Below are positions 59,212-64,000 of a stretch of DNA of 64,000 nucleotides, one piece after another. The DNA comes from Ralstonia insidiosa. Lineage in GTDB: Bacteria; Pseudomonadota; Gammaproteobacteria; Burkholderiales; Burkholderiaceae. Where the stretch lies: assembly GCF_008801405.1 (NCBI RefSeq), contig NZ_VZPV01000003.1, positions 62,001 to 126,000 on the forward strand, in the 5' to 3' direction. Below the pieces are notes generated by a model, which ran no database searches, had not been told where the DNA came from, and saw only the letters and a list, made by a program, of their open reading frames with translations. Each line of letters opens with the position of its first letter. Position 1 is the stretch's first letter. Both the position numbers and the translations under genes were made by a program.

Positions 59212-59846
59212 GACTTGCCTCGCCCGTCGAACTGGACACCCGAGAGATTCCACACCCACGGCCGACGCTCCCGATCGGCTGCCTGCCATGCGCGAATCAA
59301 GTCGTCTTCCAGCAGGGTGCCGCCCACTTCGTCCAGCCCTTGCAGGAGCATGTCTCTGCGCAACGCGTCGATCTCGAAGTTCCAACTCCGGCCGTCGACC
59401 TCGATGACCTGGCGTTCAAGGTCGACTGTGAACGGTTTGGCTTGACGCGCAAGCGCTGTCAGCGCGTTGACTTGTGCTTCGTCCAGCGTGAGCGGCAGGA
59501 CGCCGTTCTGAAAGCAGTTGTTGTAGAAGATGCTCCCGAAGCTCGGGGCGATCACGCAGCGATACCCCATGGAGAGCAGGGCCCAAACGGCACTTTCGCG
59601 CGAGGAGCCGCAACCGAAATTGGCGCCGCTGACAAGAATGGACGCGCCGTTGAATTCGGGCCGCGCCGGAAGAAACTCCGGATCAGGGGTGCCGTCGGCG
59701 AGGTACCGGATTGCCTCAAAGGCATACTGGCCCAGCTCGTTTTGGGGCACCGTGGTCAACCGTTCGATGCGGATGATGACGTCGGTGTCCAGGTTGGCGC
59801 GTGGCAACGGCGCCGCCAAACCGACGAGCGTTTTGAAAGGTTGCAT
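59205..59846 (-). CDS. leuD: Aconitase-family hydratase small subunit, LeuD-like
   Basis: The 213-residue subunit has the LeuD features: LPRANLDTDVIIRIERLTTV, ILVSGANFGCGSSRESAVWAL and FGSIFYNNCFQNGVLPLTL. The swivelling domain gives the substrate-specificity loop. It starts two bases after the LeuC-like stop. In the Burkholderiaceae a second leuCD set outside the leucine operon is common; location beside a lyase and MmgE/PrpD suggests a catabolic hydratase. Confidence 0.9.
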   Translation of the reverse strand: MQPFKTLVGLAAPLPRANLDTDVIIRIERLTTVPQNELGQYAFEAIRYLADGTPDPEFLPARPEFNGASILVSGANFGCGSSRESAVWALLSMGYRCVIAPSFGSIFYNNCFQNGVLPLTLDEAQVNALTALARQAKPFTVDLERQVIEVDGRSWNFEIDALRRDMLLQGLDEVGGTLLEDDLIRAWQAADRERRPWVWNLSGVQFDGRGKSC

Positions 59847-59848
59847 GG

Positions 59849-61246
59849 TCAGAGACTCCGGATATCGATCAGGGCGCCGGCGATGGCAGCGGCGGCGGCC
59901 ATCGCAGGGCTTGCCAGGTGGGTGCGCGCGCCCGGCCCTTGGCGGCCAACGAAATTGCGGTTGGACGTAGAGACGGCTCGGGCACCGGATGGAACGCGTT
60001 CGCCATTGGCGGCAACGCACATGCTGCAGCCCGGTTCACGCCATTCGAACCCGGCGTTCTTGAACACCACGTCGAGCCCTTCGGCCTCGGCGGCGCGCTT
60101 GACCAGCTCGGAGCCCGGGACCACCCAGGCCGTCACGCCGGGCGCCACCTTCTTGCCCCGGACCACACTAGCCGCATCACGCAGATCCGATAGGCGCGAA
60201 TTGGCGCAGGACCCGATGAAGACCCAATCCACCGGCGTGCCTGCCAATGGCTGGCCTGCGTCCAACCCCATGTACTCCAGCGCGGTGCGCCACGCTTCTG
60301 CGCGCGCTGCGTCCTCAGCCGTTTCCGGGTCTGGGATGCGGCCATCGATCGACATGGCTTGATCTGGGCTTGTGCCCCACGTCACGGTTGGGGGCACCTT
60401 CTTTGCATCGCACTGCACTTCGCAATCGAACACCGCATCGGCATCGCTGGACAACGCGCGCCAGTCCTGCGCGGCACGCTCGAACAACTCGCCTTGCGGT
60501 GCGAAGGGCCGATCGCGCAAGTAGGTGAACGTCGTGTCGTCCGGCGCGATCTGCGCGTATTTGGCACCCAGCTCGACGGCCAGATTGCACAGCGTCAGAC
60601 GGCCTTCGATAGACATGTCCTCAATGGTCTGCCCCGCGAACTCCACGGCATATCCGACGCCCGCCGACGCGCCGAGCTTGGCGATGAGGTGCAGTGCAAG
60701 GTCTTTGGGCGTCACGCCTACCGGCAGAGTTCCTTCCACGCGCACGCGCATGCGTAGCGGCTTCTGCTGGCGCAACGTCTGGGTAGCGAGCACGTGCACG
60801 ATCTCGGACGAGCCGATACCGAATGCCAGCGCACCCAGGCCGCCGTTGGTGCAGGTATGGCTATCACCGCACACCAGCGTGGTGCCGGGCAGGGCGATCC
60901 CCAGTTCGGGCGCCATGACGTGAACGATGCCCTGGCCGGGCTGCCCCAGATCGAACAAGCGGATGTGTCCGTTCTGGCTTCCCTGCTTCAGGCCGGCCCA
61001 GAGCATGCCGCCGAGGGGGTAGGTCTTCTCGGTGCGGCCCGGCGCGCTGGAGACCACGTGGTCCGGCGTTGCAAAGCACAGCTCCGGGCTATGCGGCGGC
61101 AGCGATCGCTTGGCCAGCTCGCCGAGTGCGGGTGCCCCCGAAAGGTCGTGCAGCAGGTGCCGATCGATATGCAGCAGAGCCCATCCGTCGCCCAGGTCCT
61201 TGATGACATGGGAATCCCATACTTTGTCGAAAAGCGTACGTCCCAT
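59849..61246 (-). CDS. leuC: Aconitase-family hydratase large subunit, LeuC-like
   Basis: The 465-residue subunit has the three [4Fe-4S] Cys (FIGSCANSRL and EPGCSMCVAANGE) and the substrate-site segments VCGDSHTCTNGGLGALAFGIG and STSNRNFVGRQGPG. It resembles 3-isopropylmalate dehydratase but sits with a LeuD-like gene, a PEP-mutase-family lyase and MmgE/PrpD, so the substrate may be a methylated or dimethylated malate or citrate. The overlap with the lyase gene (stop 61250, start 61246) shows tight operon coupling. Confidence 0.92.
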   Translation of the reverse strand: MGRTLFDKVWDSHVIKDLGDGWALLHIDRHLLHDLSGAPALGELAKRSLPPHSPELCFATPDHVVSSAPGRTEKTYPLGGMLWAGLKQGSQNGHIRLFDLGQPGQGIVHVMAPELGIALPGTTLVCGDSHTCTNGGLGALAFGIGSSEIVHVLATQTLRQQKPLRMRVRVEGTLPVGVTPKDLALHLIAKLGASAGVGYAVEFAGQTIEDMSIEGRLTLCNLAVELGAKYAQIAPDDTTFTYLRDRPFAPQGELFERAAQDWRALSSDADAVFDCEVQCDAKKVPPTVTWGTSPDQAMSIDGRIPDPETAEDAARAEAWRTALEYMGLDAGQPLAGTPVDWVFIGSCANSRLSDLRDAASVVRGKKVAPGVTAWVVPGSELVKRAAEAEGLDVVFKNAGFEWREPGCSMCVAANGERVPSGARAVSTSNRNFVGRQGPGARTHLASPAMAAAAAIAGALIDIRSL

Positions 61247-61249
61247 GGC

Positions 61250-62119
61250 TCACCCTTGATGGTTTTGTTGGAAGCGTTGCCGCAGTGCGCTCCATTCGTC
61301 CGAGCCAAAGCGGCGGAAGAACTCAGCGACGCTCGCGTCGATCTTGAGCGGTGGCATCTGGCCGGTTTGCCGGACATCTCGCAGAACGGCATCACCCGCT
61401 TCCATGGTTGCCTTCAACAGCAGGCCAGGAAGGATGACCATGCGGTAGCCCAAGTCCTGCGCCTGGGCAAACGGCAGCAGCGGCGTGCGCCCCGCGGGCA
61501 CCAGGTTGAGCAGGCAGGGCCCCTTCACCTCGCGCGGAATGACCGCGACTTCCTCCAGCGTGCGAGGCGCTTCGACAAACGCCATATCCGCGCCCGCTTC
61601 AATGGCCAGATTGGCGCGCTCGATGGCCTCGTCGAGGCTGACGACGGCGCGTGCGTCGGTACGGGCGATGATCGTGAAATCCGGATTGCGCCGCGCGGCG
61701 ACAGCCGCCCGGATCTTGGCGATGTATTCATCGCGCTCGACGATCTCCTTGCCATCCAGATGGCCGCAGCGCTTGGAGAAAACCTGGTCTTCCAGATGGA
61801 TAGCTGCAACGTTGCGCGCTTCGAACTCGCGTACGGTGCGCGTGACGTTCAGTTCATTGCCATAGCCGGTGTCCGCATCGGCGATGAGGGGAATGTCCAC
61901 CGAGCGCGCGATCACGGCGGCGTTGTCGACCATCTCACTCATGCCGAGCAGGCCGAAGTCGGGGAACCCGCGCGCGGCGGCGGTACCGGCGCCGGTCATG
62001 TAGACGGCAGCGAATCCTGCCTGCTGGATCAGGCGTGCGGTCAGTCCATCGTAGGCTCCTGGGGCGACCACGATTTCTGGCCGAGCGAGCAGTTGGCGTA
62101 ATTGGGTTGCAGCGTTCAT
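61250..62119 (-). CDS. Isocitrate-lyase/PEP-mutase superfamily lyase (2,3-dimethylmalate-lyase-like)
   Basis: The 289-residue TIM barrel has the superfamily motifs VAPGAYDGLTARL, DADTGYGN (Mg2+ site), EDQVFSKRCGHLDGKEI (catalytic Cys loop) and ARTDARAV. The K-R-C-G-H loop is found in C-C-cleaving lyases such as 2-methylisocitrate lyase and 2,3-dimethylmalate lyase. ATG 62119 has AGGAG upstream. With the LeuCD-like hydratase it could form the dimethylmaleate-dimethylmalate route known from nicotinate fermentation, giving pyruvate and propionate. Confidence 0.87.
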   Translation of the reverse strand: MNAATQLRQLLARPEIVVAPGAYDGLTARLIQQAGFAAVYMTGAGTAAARGFPDFGLLGMSEMVDNAAVIARSVDIPLIADADTGYGNELNVTRTVREFEARNVAAIHLEDQVFSKRCGHLDGKEIVERDEYIAKIRAAVAARRNPDFTIIARTDARAVVSLDEAIERANLAIEAGADMAFVEAPRTLEEVAVIPREVKGPCLLNLVPAGRTPLLPFAQAQDLGYRMVILPGLLLKATMEAGDAVLRDVRQTGQMPPLKIDASVAEFFRRFGSDEWSALRQRFQQNHQG

Positions 62120-62189
62120 GGATAACTCCTGGCGTGGTTCTTGAAAGGCGGGCACTGGAAGCCCGCGCAGATGGTGCGGCCGGGTCGCA

Positions 62190-63620
62190 TTACCGGCTGA
62201 TGTCTTCGAGCGAGCGTCCTGCGGTACGGGGGCCGAGCAAGCCAATGCTCAAGGCGACGATCAGCATGCAGCCGACGATCAGTCCGACCGCACCGGGCAC
62301 ACCGGCATACTTCAGACAGGCCGCGATGAGAAACCCGCTCAACGCGCCAGAGACACGGCTGATCGAGTAGACAAAGCCGATCGCCATTGCCCGGCTGCGT
62401 GTCGGGTACAACTCGGCCTGGTACGCATGGAAACCCAGCGAGATCAAGGTTCCGCAGAGCGTCAGCAAAGCACCCGTGATGAGAATGGCGAGCCCGCTGT
62501 CGAGATTGATGAACATCACGCCGGCGGCGGACATCACCAACGCTGCGGCCACAATCAGCCACTTGCGCTCGACACGGTCGGCAAAGCTCACCGCCAGCAG
62601 CGGGCCGAGCGGCGCCACAAACGAGACCATCAGCCCGTATTCCAGACTCGATGACAGCCCCACGCCGCGGTGCACCAGGAAGGTCGGCATCCAGTTGGAA
62701 AAGCCATAGAGGCCAATCGCCTGGGCGGCGTGGAAGATCACCAGCATCACGGTTCTGCGTCGGTACGGTGTTTGCCAGATCTCGCGGAAGGAGGCTCGCT
62801 CGCCCACCGCAACCGCACGGGGTGGCTGAGGAATCGGCAAGGAGCGGCCGCTCTGTTGAAGCGCTTTTGCTTCCATGCGTTCCACCACGGCGGTTGCTTG
62901 CTCCAAGTGGCCATGGCTGGCCAACCAGCGCGGGCTTTCCGGCAGCCCCAGGCGCAGCAGCCAAACCAGCAATGCTCCGGCGCCGCCAAGCAGGATCACA
63001 ACGCGCCAGCCTTCCAGGCCAAATACCGAGCGTGGCACGAGCAACCAGGCGACCAGTGCAACGGAAGGCACTGCGAGATAGGAGATCACCGTGCTCACCG
63101 CAAATGCCCGGCCGCGGATGCGCGCGGGCACCAGCTCACTCAGGTAGGCATCGATCGTGACGAGTTCGACGCCAAGGCCAATGCCGGTCATCAGCCGCCA
63201 GAAGTTGAGCCCCACCGCATCGTGCTGGAACGCCATACACACGGCCGACACCGAGTACCAGAGCAGCGCGACCGTGAACACGGAACGTCGCCCAAGCCGG
63301 TCAGCGACGGAGCCGAAGGCCAGCACGCCGATCAACAAGCCAAGAAATGTCGCCGCGATATAGCTCGCTGCGCCGTTGAAGGCAAAGAACCCCTCGGTGG
63401 TGGCGCTCAGCACGCCGCTCTTGATGATCCCGGGCAGCACATAGGCCGTGGAGAAGAGTTCGTAGAACTCAAAGTAGGCACCCAACGACAACAACAACAC
63501 CAAGCTCCAGATGCTGCGCGTCGCCGGAAGGCGGTCGATGCGTGCGGCCAACTCGCCGGCAGTGAGGCGGGCGCTGGAGACCTGCGTCTCCCGCATTGCC
63601 GACAGCGTCTGATGGGTCAT
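62190..63620 (-). CDS. MFS transporter, probable substrate importer of the catabolic operon
   Basis: The 476-residue protein has about 12 spans, with GSVADRLGRRSVFTVALLWY between helices 2 and 3 and PESPRWLASHG after helix 6, as in the sugar/aromatic-acid:H+ symporter branch. It starts at ATG 63620, after GGAG, opposite a GntR gene. It is the first gene of the operon and would take up the carboxylate degraded by the downstream enzymes. Confidence 0.9.
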   Translation of the reverse strand: MTHQTLSAMRETQVSSARLTAGELAARIDRLPATRSIWSLVLLLSLGAYFEFYELFSTAYVLPGIIKSGVLSATTEGFFAFNGAASYIAATFLGLLIGVLAFGSVADRLGRRSVFTVALLWYSVSAVCMAFQHDAVGLNFWRLMTGIGLGVELVTIDAYLSELVPARIRGRAFAVSTVISYLAVPSVALVAWLLVPRSVFGLEGWRVVILLGGAGALLVWLLRLGLPESPRWLASHGHLEQATAVVERMEAKALQQSGRSLPIPQPPRAVAVGERASFREIWQTPYRRRTVMLVIFHAAQAIGLYGFSNWMPTFLVHRGVGLSSSLEYGLMVSFVAPLGPLLAVSFADRVERKWLIVAAALVMSAAGVMFINLDSGLAILITGALLTLCGTLISLGFHAYQAELYPTRSRAMAIGFVYSISRVSGALSGFLIAACLKYAGVPGAVGLIVGCMLIVALSIGLLGPRTAGRSLEDISR

Positions 63621-63670
63621 GGTGTCTCCGTGTATCGATGTGGCTATCCGGGTCAGGCCGTCACCACAGT

Positions 63671-63706
63671 TTATGTTGTCATGTCATTATGATGTGATAC
63701 ACATAA
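63671..63706. promoter_or_regulatory. Candidate GntR operator
   Basis: The arms TTATGT (63671-63676) and ACATAA (63701-63706) flank an AT-rich centre containing GTCATTATGATGTGAT. It lies between the divergent MFS and GntR genes, 50-85 bases from both, the expected place for an autoregulating repressor. Confidence 0.45.
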
Positions 63707-63760
63707 CACCGCAAGGGAAAGTTCGGCTAAGCTCCGGCCGTCAAGGGAGATGCGCTAAAG

Positions 63761-64000
63761 ATGACCTCAAATGTGAATTCAACTGCACTGAAACGTAGCC
63801 CGGGCACGTCTTTGCATCGCCAGATGTTCACCGTGCTGCGTGATCAGATCGTCCGCGGTCAGTACCGCTCGGGAACGATGCTTCCGAAGGAAGAAGAGCT
63901 GTGCGCGCTGTTTGACGTATCGCGCATCACAGTGCGACGCGCGTTGGCCGATCTGGAAGCCGAGGGGCTGGTGGAAAAACGGCAGGGAAAAGGCACGTTC
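63761..64000 (+). CDS. GntR family regulator, partial (N-terminus)
   Basis: Only the first 80 codons are in the window. They contain the complete GntR winged helix: SLHRQMFTVLRDQIVRGQYR, MLPKEEELCALFDVSRITVR, RALADLEAEGLVEKRQGKG. The HutC/FadR-type ligand domain would follow beyond 64000. It is divergent from the MFS-lyase-leuCD operon and most likely represses it. Confidence 0.9.
   Translation, partial: MTSNVNSTALKRSPGTSLHRQMFTVLRDQIVRGQYRSGTMLPKEEELCALFDVSRITVRRALADLEAEGLVEKRQGKGTF

Noticed and set aside
59340..60362. 340-codon frame opposite leuCD
   Set aside because: Composition is that of an antisense shadow; the opposite strand has clear LeuC and LeuD motifs.
1..64000. Mobile elements, CRISPR arrays, tRNA and rRNA genes
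   Set aside because: No transposase or integrase, no regular spaced repeats and no tRNA-like or rRNA-like sequence were seen on either strand.

Overview
The window is GC-rich, dense in genes and has the gene content of a beta-proteobacterium of the Burkholderiaceae, most like Ralstonia. Supporting this are the paired EmrA/EmrB/NodT pump genes, a MXKDX pentapeptide protein, a DUF2282 bufferin-like precursor, YeeE/YedE, sigma-32-type Hsp20 genes and a LitR-like photolyase island. No tRNA, rRNA, CRISPR array, insertion sequence or prophage was found. The species call is an inference from gene content.

Layout. 1-681 is the end of an unrecognised secreted protein with a PASTA-like segment. 0.9-6.2 kb (minus) is a tripartite multidrug pump (MarR, EmrB, EmrA, NodT, MarR) with a repeated palindromic operator. 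6.3-10.0 kb holds an HxlR/dehydrogenase divergent pair, an unknown protein and a serine hydrolase. 10.4-16.6 kb holds a secreted MXKDX protein, a membrane cytochrome b with a molybdopterin lipoprotein, a TPR-methyltransferase, a YeeE sulfur transporter, a patatin, the remnant of a 3-hydroxybutyrate dehydrogenase and an orphan DUF2282 gene. 16.9-28.1 kb is a series of small regulator/enzyme pairs: SDR/AraC, APCDD1-like/TetR, ankyrin protein, hydroxy-acid oxidase with MFS and LysR, hydrolase with LysR. 28.4-29.5 kb is a heat-shock Hsp20 pair behind a sigma-32 promoter.

29.8-48.6 kb is the most interesting part: a light and photo-oxidative stress island. It has two MerR/LitR-like regulators without a B12 motif, a GTP cyclohydrolase I, two cyclopropane-fatty-acid-synthase-family methyltransferases, DUF1295, DUF2878, two lipocalin lipoproteins, a chalcone-isomerase-like protein, a fasciclin protein, a SigK-like ECF sigma factor with its RskA-like anti-sigma, a lipoprotein truncated haemoglobin, an alpha/beta-hydrolase lipoprotein, an SDR, a photolyase N-terminal remnant fused to DUF2256, a CRY-DASH photolyase, an FeS-BCP (6-4) photolyase and an epimerase. 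Four sites of the exact form TGCATCC-N16-CGTATA lie upstream of folE, the fasciclin gene, the truncated-haemoglobin operon and the hydrolase. I infer that this is the promoter of the island's own ECF sigma factor, which would then link membrane-lipid remodelling, secreted proteins and folate/antenna supply in one response next to DNA photorepair.

48.7-55.5 kb has a beta-carbonic anhydrase and a complete four-gene ligase-associated DNA repair cassette (exonuclease, ATP ligase, Lhr-like helicase, metallophosphoesterase), each gene overlapping the next by four bases. 56.0-64.0 kb is a catabolic operon on the minus strand (MFS, PEP-mutase/isocitrate-lyase-family lyase, LeuC-like and LeuD-like hydratase, YbhB-like, MmgE/PrpD, porin) with a divergent GntR gene cut by the window end. 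Its enzymes suggest a methylcitrate- or dimethylmalate-like route for an imported substituted di- or tricarboxylate.
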